A stretch of 46,508 nucleotides of DNA from a virus, in the IMG/VR virus record IMGVR_UViG_3300032315_000791, positions 1 to 46,508 of that record. One strand, 5' to 3'. Within the stretch, counting starts at the first letter, position 1. Every line of letters begins with the position of its first letter. The notes below the pieces were generated by a model. That model ran no database searches, had not been told where the DNA came from, and saw only the letters and a program-made list of their open reading frames with translations. Shown piece by piece: positions 20,603 to 29,172 of this stretch. A program made the position numbers and the translations under genes.

Positions 20603-21476
20603 ACAGGTTCTTATTGATAGAGGTATGGAGTATAAGATAAACCCAAATAACCCATACGAAATTAATTTGAAATGTTTTAGCGGTGAGCATGAAGATACTA
20701 ATCCAAGTTTGTCTTACAACCTTGAAAAGGGAGTATTTAATTGTTTTGCGTGCGGTTTCAAAGGGGATACTACCAAGCTCATGAAAGAACTTGGTATTAT
20801 TTTTACTGTTGAGCCTCTATCCAAGCAAGGCTTTAAGATAAAAAGACTTCAAAAAAAGTTAGAAGATCTTCGTGGAGATAAACCTGTATTTATGCCCGAA
20901 CCTAGGTTTCCAGTAAAACATTCTTTTAAAGGTATCAGTCAAAGCACACTAACTAAGTTTGGTGCGTTTATGACTACTCACGATAGTATGGATGATTATA
21001 TATGTATACCCGTACATCAAAGTGGTAAGTTAAAGTTCATAGAAGGTAGACACACTCTTCTAAATACAAAAAACTTATCAATGCCTAAATATATGCGTAG
21101 ACCTGCAGGAGCTGATGTAAGTTCTGTGTTGTATCCTTTAGACGTTGTAAAAGATTTTACTCAAGTAATTCTAGTAGAAGGAATATTTGATGCCTTAAAT
21201 ATGCACGATATGGGATACTCTAGCACTCTGTGCATATTTGGTACTAACAATTTTAATGCAGGTAAAGCTAAACTACTAGACGAGTACGGATGTAGGCATG
21301 TAATAATCATGATGGACGGAGATAGTCCCGGTAGGCAAGCAGCTGTCAAGATACAAAAGCTTCTATCTCAGCGTTCTATACACACCTCAATAATTAATAT
21401 GGAAGATGGCAAAGACCCTGGTTCTATCGACGAGATGGAAGCAGAGGCCTATTTATCTGAATTTCTTGTTGACTAA
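20589..21476 (+). CDS. DNA primase (DnaG-type, CHC2 + Toprim)
   Basis: Protein of 295 aa. Starts at TTG 20589; GGAGAT lies 9 bases upstream and the residues just after fit the usual N-terminal helix. Zinc-binding module: Cys in NLKCFSGEHED with its His, then the CFAC pair (GVFNCFACGFKGD). Toprim domain: VILVEGIFDALNMHD (Glu) and HVIIMMDGDSPGRQAA (DxD). No helicase domain, since a separate helicase is encoded. Makes RNA primers for PolA. The promoter of polA is embedded in its 3' end. Confidence 0.88.
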   Translation: MHEIEQVLIDRGMEYKINPNNPYEINLKCFSGEHEDTNPSLSYNLEKGVFNCFACGFKGDTTKLMKELGIIFTVEPLSKQGFKIKRLQKKLEDLRGDKPVFMPEPRFPVKHSFKGISQSTLTKFGAFMTTHDSMDDYICIPVHQSGKLKFIEGRHTLLNTKNLSMPKYMRRPAGADVSSVLYPLDVVKDFTQVILVEGIFDALNMHDMGYSSTLCIFGTNNFNAGKAKLLDEYGCRHVIIMMDGDSPGRQAAVKIQKLLSQRSIHTSIINMEDGKDPGSIDEMEAEAYLSEFLVD

Positions 21477-21497
21477 TGCCTAAAAAGATACTATATT
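21469..21497 (+). promoter_or_regulatory. Promoter for polA
   Basis: TTGACT (21469-21474), 17-bp spacer, TATATT (21492-21497), about 30 bases before ATG 21528. The -35 hexamer consists of the last two bases of the primase Val codon, its Asp codon and the first base of the stop codon TAA. Confidence 0.75.
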
Positions 21498-21527
21498 TAA
21501 CATTGGCAATAAACAAGTGAGTAAACA

Positions 21528-23774
21528 ATGAAACTAGCAATCGTACTAAGTTCACCATTAAAAAATAACATTCCAGCCTTATTTAGAGAATATGCTGGTA
21601 ATATTAAGTTTGAGACAATCTATCTAAGTTCAGAACCTAGAGAGAAAATTCTAAAGAAAGACGTAGATCTAACTATGTCTGTTCTTGATGAGTTTGATGT
21701 GGTGTGCCCTATCGGGGCAGAACCTCTTAAATATGTGTGCGGTCTTACAGGTATTACTAAGTACAACGGTATAGTTGTAAAAGAAAAGTATTTACCTATC
21801 CTAGACCCAAACATGACATTTATCAAACCACAGTATCGTGATGACATTCAAAAGGCGTTTGATCGTCTGAAAAAACTTATTAATGGCGAAGAGGCTATCG
21901 CACATGAGAAGAAGTACCATCACTATACAGATGAACTAGAGTTTCTACCATACCTACGTAAACTGCAGGATCCTGAAGTTAAAGTAATTTCAGTCGATAC
22001 TGAAACTACCTCGCTATCTTCACGCAAAGGTAATATTCTAGGCTTTGTGTTTAGTACGGCAGCCCATGAAGGTGTATATGTAGACGCACACATCATCGAA
22101 CATTACTATGATGAGTTTGAGGAAATATTCAGAACTAAGAAGTGCGTGTTTCACAACAGCAAGTTCGATATTCAATTCATTCGCTATGAGTTTGGGTTTG
22201 ACTTCCCAGACTTTGAAGACACTATGCTTATGCACTACTGCTTGGATGAGAGTGTAGGTACTCACGGTCTAAAAGCTCTAGCACTAAAGTTTACTGATCT
22301 TGGTGACTACGAACGTGAACTTGACGAGTACAAAAAGAATTGGTGCCGTCAACACAAGATCAAGCTAGAAGATTTTAATTATGGAATGCTTCCTCCAGAG
22401 ATTCTGGCTCCTTACGGTTGTAAGGACGGGGATGCCACTATGCAGCTATTCCAAAAGTTCAGCCCTAAGATTTGGGGCAGCAAGGAATTTACTAAGCTGT
22501 ATGAGACGATTCTAAAACCAGTAACGCGCGCTATCATTCATATTGAGAATAATGGCGGCCCTATTGATATGAACGTGCTAGATGATCTAATTGAAGATTA
22601 CAAGATTGACATTGAAGAGACCCTACATGAACTTGCTTTTCATCCAGCAGTTCAAGAGTTTGAAGATAGCCAAGGCAAGACTTTCAATCCTAACAGCGTA
22701 TTTCATCTACGTGAAATCCTGTTCAATATTCTCAAGCTTAAACCTATCAAGAAAACTGATACCGGCGCATTCAGCACAGATGCAGAAGTTCTTGAGAGTT
22801 TAAAGCATCCTATTACAGAGGCGATCCTTGATCTACGTAAGAAAGTAAAACTTAGCCAGACCTACCTAAAGAATATTCGTGAAGGTCTTGATAAGGATAA
22901 TCGTCTTCGCAGTAGCTTTAACGTTACTGGTACTACCAGTGGTCGACTAAGCTCTAGCGGTGTTTTGAATTATCAGAACCTTCCTCGTGATAAAGATGCG
23001 GGTATCAAAAAAGTGTTCAAGGCCCGTCCTGGATACAAGATCATTCAGGCCGACCTTGGTACTGCCGAAGTGTATATTGCTGCAGCATTGAGTAATGATA
23101 AGTTTTTACAACGAGCTTTCATCGAGAAGATGGACTTCCACTCGTATGTTGCTAAGAACATGTTTAAACTTACTTGCTCTGTTGATGAAGTAAAGAAACT
23201 TTATCCTAACGAACGTCAGTGGGCAAAAGCTATTACGTTCGGTATTCTTTATGGTGCTGGACCTAGTAAAATTGCTGAAACTGCTAATGTTACTATGGAA
23301 GAAGCTAAAGACTTTATTCAAAAATACTTCAAAGAGGCCAATGCTCTTAAGCGTTGGATTGATACATGCCTTGGCATGATTAACTCAAGCTACTTTATCT
23401 ACAGTGCTTTTGGCCGTAAGAGAAGACTTCCAGAAGCTAAAGCCGATAATCGTGCAACAGCAACTCACGCTGCTCGAAGCGGCCTAAACTTCCTAGTGCA
23501 GAGCGTTGCCAGTGATGTTAACCTACTAGGACTGATTGACACGATCGACTGGATTGAAAAAAATAGTCTCAAAGATAAGATCGTTGTGTTTGCAACAGTA
23601 CACGACTCTGTTGTTGCAGAAGTGGCAGATGAATATGTAGATGAGTATGTGCGACAGCTAAAATCAAATCTACAAAAAGACCGTGGCGTTAATATTGCTA
23701 ACTGTCCTATCGTTGTAGACGTAGAAATTGGTACGTCGTGGGGAGAACTGTATCCATATGAAGGCCCGCAGTAA
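21528..23774 (+). CDS. DNA polymerase I (family A)
   Basis: Protein of 748 aa. N-terminal domain (about 1-145) of unknown fold, then a 3'-5' exonuclease: SVDTETTSLSS (Asp157, Glu159), KCVFHNSKFDIQFI and APYGCKDGDATM. Polymerase: motif A IIQADLGTAEVYIAAAL (Asp near 508, Glu), motif B RQWAKAITFGILYGAG near 563-578 with Lys and Tyr, motif C VHDSVVAEV near 691. The Tyr at the end of motif B is as in T7 and other phage enzymes, allowing dideoxynucleotides. No 5'-3' exonuclease domain is fused; a separate FEN gene is at 35231. Codons are more GC-rich than the sugar genes. Confidence 0.95.
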   Translation: MKLAIVLSSPLKNNIPALFREYAGNIKFETIYLSSEPREKILKKDVDLTMSVLDEFDVVCPIGAEPLKYVCGLTGITKYNGIVVKEKYLPILDPNMTFIKPQYRDDIQKAFDRLKKLINGEEAIAHEKKYHHYTDELEFLPYLRKLQDPEVKVISVDTETTSLSSRKGNILGFVFSTAAHEGVYVDAHIIEHYYDEFEEIFRTKKCVFHNSKFDIQFIRYEFGFDFPDFEDTMLMHYCLDESVGTHGLKALALKFTDLGDYERELDEYKKNWCRQHKIKLEDFNYGMLPPEILAPYGCKDGDATMQLFQKFSPKIWGSKEFTKLYETILKPVTRAIIHIENNGGPIDMNVLDDLIEDYKIDIEETLHELAFHPAVQEFEDSQGKTFNPNSVFHLREILFNILKLKPIKKTDTGAFSTDAEVLESLKHPITEAILDLRKKVKLSQTYLKNIREGLDKDNRLRSSFNVTGTTSGRLSSSGVLNYQNLPRDKDAGIKKVFKARPGYKIIQADLGTAEVYIAAALSNDKFLQRAFIEKMDFHSYVAKNMFKLTCSVDEVKKLYPNERQWAKAITFGILYGAGPSKIAETANVTMEEAKDFIQKYFKEANALKRWIDTCLGMINSSYFIYSAFGRKRRLPEAKADNRATATHAARSGLNFLVQSVASDVNLLGLIDTIDWIEKNSLKDKIVVFATVHDSVVAEVADEYVDEYVRQLKSNLQKDRGVNIANCPIVVDVEIGTSWGELYPYEGPQ

Positions 23775-24264
23775 GTTTTACAGTATAGAGTTCCCCATAT
23801 TTGGACTAAAGCGTAAGCCATATGACTTTTCTATACGATTAAACTCTATCAGCATAAAGAAAAAAGAAACAGACGATTGGCATGTAGTTGACGAGTACAA
23901 AGAAAAAACATCTTTACTAAAACGTTATGTTTCTGTTAAAGATGATTTTTTCTTTTTTGACTACACCTGCACTAACCTAACTCAACTTATTTCTAAAAAT
24001 ATAGAGTGGGGTATTGACGCAAACGCTAAGATATATGATATGCGTCAGAAACAAAAATTTAAAGCAAGGACAGTACAGGTAGTAAAAGTAAGAGACAACC
24101 TAATATGGGTAAGCACAGTAAGCTATCCGTTTAAATTATCAAAAAACATATTAGACACTAAAACTATACTAGAGCAGTATATAACTATTGTATATATTGA
24201 TGAGGTGTGGCATTTATACAGATTCTCAAGTTTTAACGAGCCAGTACATGAATTAATATTATGA
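23758..24264 (+). CDS. Hypothetical protein, 168 aa
   Basis: Not recognised. Starts MKARSKFYSIEFPIFGLKRK at ATG 23758, overlapping the end of polA by 17 bases. Alternating Tyr/Phe/Ile strands (FFFFDYTCTN, LIWVSTVSYPFKLS) and a basic middle region (RQKQKFKARTVQVVKVR). No membrane segment or catalytic motif. Ends in an ATGA overlap with the UvsW-like helicase, so it probably serves replication or recombination. Confidence 0.55.
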   Translation: MKARSKFYSIEFPIFGLKRKPYDFSIRLNSISIKKKETDDWHVVDEYKEKTSLLKRYVSVKDDFFFFDYTCTNLTQLISKNIEWGIDANAKIYDMRQKQKFKARTVQVVKVRDNLIWVSTVSYPFKLSKNILDTKTILEQYITIVYIDEVWHLYRFSSFNEPVHELIL

Positions 24265-25565
24265 ACAGCAAAGTTAAGTATACCGTCAAAAAAGCTACAA
24301 TATCTGACAAGATATACTTTCATAAATCAGATCTAGTAGACATAGACCTGCATACGCTAAGATATGTATTGTTTACTTATAATCTTGTAGAATCTTTTCA
24401 CTCTACTATAGACTATAATGAGGAAACAGGTATGTGTAGCGTACCTAGCGGGGCTTGGCACAAGCTAAATATACTAGAGCTAACGGATACTAGATTTGTT
24501 GCTGACAAGCAAGATTGGACCTTTAACGGAGCGTTAAGACCTTCACAGCAAGAGACAGTAGATAAGCTACTTACAGAAGATAAACTTTATAGCGGCCTCA
24601 TACAAGCTCCTTGTGGCTGGGGTAAGACTTTTGCAGGCACTTATATAGTAGGTACTTATAAAAAACCTACTCTCATTGTATGCCACACCAAGCTGCTTGC
24701 AGAGCAGTGGCATAAAGAACTAAAAACATTAATCTCTGGAACAGAGATTGGTTTTATAGGTGACGGTAGAGAAGTTATAAAACCTATAACTGTTGGAATA
24801 TATAAAAGCCTAATAAAGAGACTAGATAAAATACAAGATACTTTTGAAGTTATGTTTGTTGATGAAGCACACCTATGTCCCGCCGATATGTTTGGGAGAG
24901 TAGTAAATGGAATTAATGCAAAAGTAAAGATAGCACTGAGCGCTACTCCTTGGAGAAAAGACGGTCTACATGTAATACTGCCAGATTATTTTGGTCCTAA
25001 TAAAGTTATTGCAAAAGATACTTCTAAGCTGATTCCTAGCGTAGAAATAGTCAAGACATCTATACCTTTTCCTATAATAAATCCTAATAGAGACTGGACT
25101 AAACAATTAACTAAGCTAGGAACTAATACTGCTTACCTAAATTTAATATCTGCTCACGCAAGAGACAAAATAGCTTCTGGTAGATGTTTATTAATTTTAA
25201 GTGAAAGAATAGACATGTTAGAGCAGCTAAAAACTCTAATACCCAATAGTATACTTTTGGTAGGAGCTACTAAAAATAGAGACGACATACTAAATAATGC
25301 AGGCATAAAATATAGCGCTATACTTACAACAAAAATATTTGATGAAGGTATAAGTTGTCATCGCTTAGATACTATATATTTTACTTGCCCAAATAATAAT
25401 GCAGCTAAGTTAGAACAAAGAATTGGCAGAATACAGAGAGAGCATCCAGATAAAAAATCACCTCTTATTGTAGATTTTTGGCTATCCGGCGCAATAGTAC
25501 AAGCCCAACAGAGAAATAGATTAGAATGGTACATAAGAAACAACTTTCCCACACTAAACGTTTAG
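24261..25565 (+). CDS. UvsW-like DEAH helicase (SF2)
   Basis: Protein of 434 aa. N-terminal region of about 95 residues, LRPSQQETVDKLL (Q-type motif), Walker A QAPCGWGKTFAGT near residue 118, motif II FVDEAHLCPADMF (DEAH) near 200, motif III ALSATPWRKDG near 226, motif V region ILTTKIFDEGISCHRLDTI and motif VI QRIGRIQREH. T4 UvsW-type helicases unwind branched DNA and switch origin-dependent to recombination-dependent replication. The following gene overlaps its end by 40 bases. Confidence 0.88.
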   Translation: MNSKVKYTVKKATISDKIYFHKSDLVDIDLHTLRYVLFTYNLVESFHSTIDYNEETGMCSVPSGAWHKLNILELTDTRFVADKQDWTFNGALRPSQQETVDKLLTEDKLYSGLIQAPCGWGKTFAGTYIVGTYKKPTLIVCHTKLLAEQWHKELKTLISGTEIGFIGDGREVIKPITVGIYKSLIKRLDKIQDTFEVMFVDEAHLCPADMFGRVVNGINAKVKIALSATPWRKDGLHVILPDYFGPNKVIAKDTSKLIPSVEIVKTSIPFPIINPNRDWTKQLTKLGTNTAYLNLISAHARDKIASGRCLLILSERIDMLEQLKTLIPNSILLVGATKNRDDILNNAGIKYSAILTTKIFDEGISCHRLDTIYFTCPNNNAAKLEQRIGRIQREHPDKKSPLIVDFWLSGAIVQAQQRNRLEWYIRNNFPTLNV

Positions 25566-27154
25566 CGGCAAATAAGATAATAGATCTTATATACGGCGGT
25601 AAATTATCTACTGCTAGAACGCTACTTCGAAAGAACTACAAGTCAGGTAGTGAGCTTTATCATTTCTTTGATGGGTGGCTTCATCAGTTAGAGGGTAACT
25701 ATATTAAATCAATTCAAGCATTTGAAAGAGCGCTAATAGCTAATCCTCTAAATGAAGAGGTGTTGATAGGACTGGCTGGATCATACCTAGAGTTAGGCGA
25801 CTTTGAAAGAGCCGAAGAATGCGCTAGCCATGCACTTACGATAAATAGTAGCGAACCTAAGAACCTACTCACTATGGCTACTGTGCTTAGCAAATCAAAA
25901 CCTACCGACAAGAAAGTACAGCTACAGGCTGACTCTCTGTTTGAGAAAGCATTTGATAATTACGTAGCTAGTCTTACCCTCAACACTAAGCTACTAGTAG
26001 ATATACTATCAGGATGGGGTGGTTGTCTACTAAACCTAGAACAAATACCTCAAGCTAGAATTATACTAGAAAAAGCTCTTTTATACGATCAGTATAATTC
26101 AATAGCTCATAAAAATTTAGTATCCGTGTATGCCAATCTGAATATGGTAGATGAAGCCATAAATAGCTGTAAGATAGCCGAAATGAGTTCTGATAAATCT
26201 ATGGTGCTTGATACAATATATCAAGAAGGTATGTTAGAAATACTAAGAGGTAACTTTTCTAGAGGCTGGAGATTGCACGAAGCTAGACTAGAAACTGATA
26301 AATATGCATATAAAGACCTACTATCATTAAGTAAGAAACGCTTTTCTGAATTGACCGAGTATGACAGTCTACTACTATTTCAAGAGCAAGGAATAGGAGA
26401 CCTACTGCAGTTCTCGCACCTAATACCTGATGTATTTAAACATTGTAAGAATATAGATATTATGGTGTTGCCTAATACATTTTTACCAATGTCGGATGGT
26501 GCTGTTAAGTCTCCAAAAGAATTTATAGAACATAACCTATCAGACTACGTTAGAGACGTATTTGTTAGAAGCGTAGACCGAATATCTAAAGACTATGACT
26601 GTGTAATGCCTATTATGAGTCTAGGGTACCAATTAAAGATTAAACCGCATAATACTACAATACTACCATTTAAGGCGGAGCCTACAGGTAAGTACGAAAA
26701 TAAAGTTGGGCTATTCTGGAAAGGCTCAGTTCATCATGCAAATGATTCTTTAAGATCTGCTCCAACAGACTATATAAACACATTAATATCTGAACACCCA
26801 GATATAAAATTTGTATCACTACAGATTGATAGAGACGAGGATCTTATTCAGGCGCCCAATATAGTATCAGCTAAGTCTGATATGCAAGGGCTGCTAGCTA
26901 CATGTAGCGTTATACAGGACTGCTCATTGGTTATAACTGTAGACTCAATGGTAGCACATCTAGCCGCAGGACTAGGTAAACCAGTTTTAATGCTGCACGC
27001 TTGGTCAGCCGATTGGCGGTGGGGGCTATATGATAGTGAAAATAGGTGGTATAGCACTGTAACAGACGTTAGACAAAAATCCTATAAGGATTGGGATAGC
27101 GTATTTAACAGTTTAAACAATAGACTAGAACTCTTAAAAATGTCTGTTGACTGA
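25526..27154 (+). CDS. TPR protein fused to GT9/OGT-like glycosyltransferase
   Basis: Protein of 542 aa. About residues 15-250 are TPR repeats: FDGWLHQLEGNYIKSIQAFE, RALIANPLNEEVLIGLAGSY, LELGDFERAEECASHALTI, LSGWGGCLLNLEQIPQARII, KNLVSVYANLNMVDEAI. From about 280: LLLFQEQGIGDLLQFSHLIP (GT9 N-terminal motif), VGLFWKGSVHHANDSLRS and LVITVDSMVAHLAAGLGKP, with the D-S-x-x-x-H-x-A-x-x-x-G-x-P motif, then the W-rich GLYDSENRWY. Domain order resembles bacterial TPR-glycosyltransferases that act on proteins. It may glycosylate a protein or another acceptor. An insertion between recombination and SSB genes. Confidence 0.75.
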   Translation: MVHKKQLSHTKRLAANKIIDLIYGGKLSTARTLLRKNYKSGSELYHFFDGWLHQLEGNYIKSIQAFERALIANPLNEEVLIGLAGSYLELGDFERAEECASHALTINSSEPKNLLTMATVLSKSKPTDKKVQLQADSLFEKAFDNYVASLTLNTKLLVDILSGWGGCLLNLEQIPQARIILEKALLYDQYNSIAHKNLVSVYANLNMVDEAINSCKIAEMSSDKSMVLDTIYQEGMLEILRGNFSRGWRLHEARLETDKYAYKDLLSLSKKRFSELTEYDSLLLFQEQGIGDLLQFSHLIPDVFKHCKNIDIMVLPNTFLPMSDGAVKSPKEFIEHNLSDYVRDVFVRSVDRISKDYDCVMPIMSLGYQLKIKPHNTTILPFKAEPTGKYENKVGLFWKGSVHHANDSLRSAPTDYINTLISEHPDIKFVSLQIDRDEDLIQAPNIVSAKSDMQGLLATCSVIQDCSLVITVDSMVAHLAAGLGKPVLMLHAWSADWRWGLYDSENRWYSTVTDVRQKSYKDWDSVFNSLNNRLELLKMSVD

Positions 27155-27175
27155 TGGTTAAAAAGAACATATTAT
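27147..27175 (+). promoter_or_regulatory. Promoter ahead of the ssb gene
   Basis: TTGACT (27147-27152), 17-bp spacer, TATTAT (27170-27175). The -35 overlaps the Val-Asp-TGA end of the TPR-GT9 gene. The predicted start (about 27182) lies after the ATG of 27174, so this promoter mainly serves ssb at 27620 rather than the upstream frame from its first ATG. Confidence 0.65.
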
Positions 27176-27623
27176 GATAATACAGTTTAATTGGTATGAA
27201 TTAAATAGTATAACTAGAATTCCCGACAGTCAAGTTATACTTATGTTCTGCCTTTTTATTAACAAAAGTAATCCGTTAGTTCCTCGTATAGCTGGCAGTC
27301 ATCAAATACTACAGAAAAAACTAAACATAGGTAATAACTACTATGCGTTAATACATAGTAAGCTGATATTAGAGAGTAAAAACGGTATTTTTTCTAACTT
27401 TCGATGTGAAGAGCCACAGAGTTACCTGACAAACTCTTCTTTTCTACATTCAAAAACTTCACCATATTTAAAATCAGAATACCTATATATTCTGTCACAG
27501 CGTAACCTAGGTAATAAAAACTGCTGGATACCTGAAAATTACGTAGAGACTGAATGCTGGAAAAATCCCTTTATTACACACAACAAATCAAAATTAAATT
27601 TCACACTGGAGAAACAACTATGA
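27174..27623 (+). CDS. Hypothetical protein, 149 aa
   Basis: Not recognised. MIIQFNWYELNSITRIPDSQ at ATG 27174, without a good ribosome site. Contains the hydrophobic VILMFCLFINK, a Ser/Asn-rich middle, and a C-terminal half with a YLYILSQRNLGNKNCW segment. The start codon lies in the -10 of the ssb promoter, so it could be expressed only from upstream transcripts, or start at a later codon. Overlaps ssb by 4 bases (ATGA). May be an early untranslated or weakly translated frame. Confidence 0.4.
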   Translation: MIIQFNWYELNSITRIPDSQVILMFCLFINKSNPLVPRIAGSHQILQKKLNIGNNYYALIHSKLILESKNGIFSNFRCEEPQSYLTNSSFLHSKTSPYLKSEYLYILSQRNLGNKNCWIPENYVETECWKNPFITHNKSKLNFTLEKQL

Positions 27624-28288
27624 CAACTAAAGCAATAGGTCGCGATTGGTCACAACTAAAAAAGCCACAGAGTGGCGGAGGAGATCGTACTGAGATTGTA
27701 CGTATCAAACTAGATAAAGATAGTACTAAGGTAAGAATTATCGGCAACGTTATGCCTAGGTATGTTCGTTGGGTAGTAACTAATGAAGGCAAAAAGCACC
27801 CACTAGAGTGCCTAAGCTTTGATAGGGATGCCGAAGAGTTCAATAATGCCCGTGATCCTTTTCGTGAACTAGATGAAGCTGTTTATGGCGAAAAACCACA
27901 GTTTGCCTATGTAGTTAATGTTATTGACCGCGCCGACGGTAAGCTAAAGCTTATGGATCTGAAAACCACTATCTTCAAGCAGATTATTGATTATGCTCGT
28001 GACCCTGATTACGGATCACCAGCAGACGAAGATAACGGATACGACGTAACAATACGCAAAGAAAAGACTGGCCCACTACCTCAGAACGTAAAGTATAGTG
28101 TAATGCCTAGCCGTAGCACTGTGCCTCTAACAAGTGCTGAAAAGGCAATTGAGATGTATAACTTAGATTCTATTTTCAAACGTCAGACCTATGAAGAACA
28201 GAAAAAGTGGCTACTAGAGAATACCTCACTGTTTACTGAAGAAACAGCAGAAGACCTAAGAAGCACTGAAAGCATGGAAGATCTATAA
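27620..28288 (+). CDS. Single-stranded DNA-binding protein (gp32-like)
   Basis: Protein of 222 aa from ATG 27620; GGAG lies about 9 bases upstream, and an in-frame start 22 codons earlier has none. Order: charged N-terminal cooperative region, core with EIVRIKLDKDSTKVRIIGNV, PRYVRWVVTNEGKKHPLECL, PQFAYVVNVIDRADGKLKLM, then TTIFKQIIDYARDPDYGSP, a helix with aromatic residues, and an acidic tail (ENTSLFTEETAEDLRSTESM). This matches T4 gp32-type SSBs, acidic C-terminus binding replication partners. No CxxC-type zinc site is seen. The codons are GC-rich, indicating high expression. Confidence 0.8.
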   Translation: MTTKAIGRDWSQLKKPQSGGGDRTEIVRIKLDKDSTKVRIIGNVMPRYVRWVVTNEGKKHPLECLSFDRDAEEFNNARDPFRELDEAVYGEKPQFAYVVNVIDRADGKLKLMDLKTTIFKQIIDYARDPDYGSPADEDNGYDVTIRKEKTGPLPQNVKYSVMPSRSTVPLTSAEKAIEMYNLDSIFKRQTYEEQKKWLLENTSLFTEETAEDLRSTESMEDL

Positions 28289-29172
28289 TGACGAAGAAGA
28301 AACTATCCGATATACACTCAGATGAGGGGCAGGACAAACCTGCCCCAAAGCCATTAAATCTACCGGCAGGATTTAAATCTGTTGACGGCGATAAAATAGA
28401 AGTAAATCTAGATTATCTAAGAACTTTAAATGTATTTTTTGCTACTCCTTGCTATGGCGGCCTTGTAACAGACCAATATTTTTTGAGTATGTTTAGGCTA
28501 AGTCAAGCTCTAATGCAATACGGTATTAAATTTAGAATTACGACTCTTAGGAATGAGAGTCTTATACCGAGAGCAAGAAATATACTAACAGCCATGTTTC
28601 TAGAAGATCAAAGTTCTACTCACCTAATGTTCATTGACGCCGACATAGAATTTGACCCTGAGAGCGTTATACGCATGTTAGCTATGGATAAGGATGTAAT
28701 TGCGGCTGCCTACCCAAAGAAAACTATAAATTGGGGTATGGTAAAAGCTGCTGCGCAAAGAGGTGAAGATAACTTAGCTACTTTTGGTGCAGACTACGCC
28801 ATTAACTTAAAAGTAGAACCAGGCACAAATCGAGTTAGATCTCATATGGGCGCAGTTGAGGTACTAGATGCTTCTACGGGTTTCTTCCTAGTAAAAAAAG
28901 AAGTAGTACAGAAGATGGCTAAGCATCACCCAGAACTTCACTATAGGAATGATAGCTCTATAGATCCTAAATTTAATCCTCATTGTTATGCTCTTTGGGA
29001 TACAATGATAGATCCAAAAGATAGACGTTATCTGAGCGAAGATTATACTTTTTGCAGACGTTGGCAAGATATGGGTGGAGAAATATGGGTAGACCCTAAC
29101 ACCAAATTAAGTCATGTAGGAAGTTATACTTTTGAAGGAAACCTAAACAACTTACTAAGACCGGGACCATGA
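28288..29172 (+). CDS. GT-A glycosyltransferase in the replication operon
   Basis: Protein of 294 aa. N-terminal 40 residues are linker-like. NVFFATPCYGGLVTDQYFLS, RITTLRNESLIPRARNIL, THLMFIDADIEFDPESVIRM (D-x-D near residue 113), VIAAAYPKK, LDASTGFFLVKKEVV, SEDYTFCRRWQDMGGEIWV and LSHVGSYTF. It is the phage-typical GT2-like family (FFATPCYGG...NESLIxRARN...FIDADI). Overlaps ssb at 28288 and sbcD by 4 bases. Placement inside the replication block suggests a DNA- or replication-linked acceptor, but that is inference. Confidence 0.82.
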   Translation: MTKKKLSDIHSDEGQDKPAPKPLNLPAGFKSVDGDKIEVNLDYLRTLNVFFATPCYGGLVTDQYFLSMFRLSQALMQYGIKFRITTLRNESLIPRARNILTAMFLEDQSSTHLMFIDADIEFDPESVIRMLAMDKDVIAAAYPKKTINWGMVKAAAQRGEDNLATFGADYAINLKVEPGTNRVRSHMGAVEVLDASTGFFLVKKEVVQKMAKHHPELHYRNDSSIDPKFNPHCYALWDTMIDPKDRRYLSEDYTFCRRWQDMGGEIWVDPNTKLSHVGSYTFEGNLNNLLRPGP

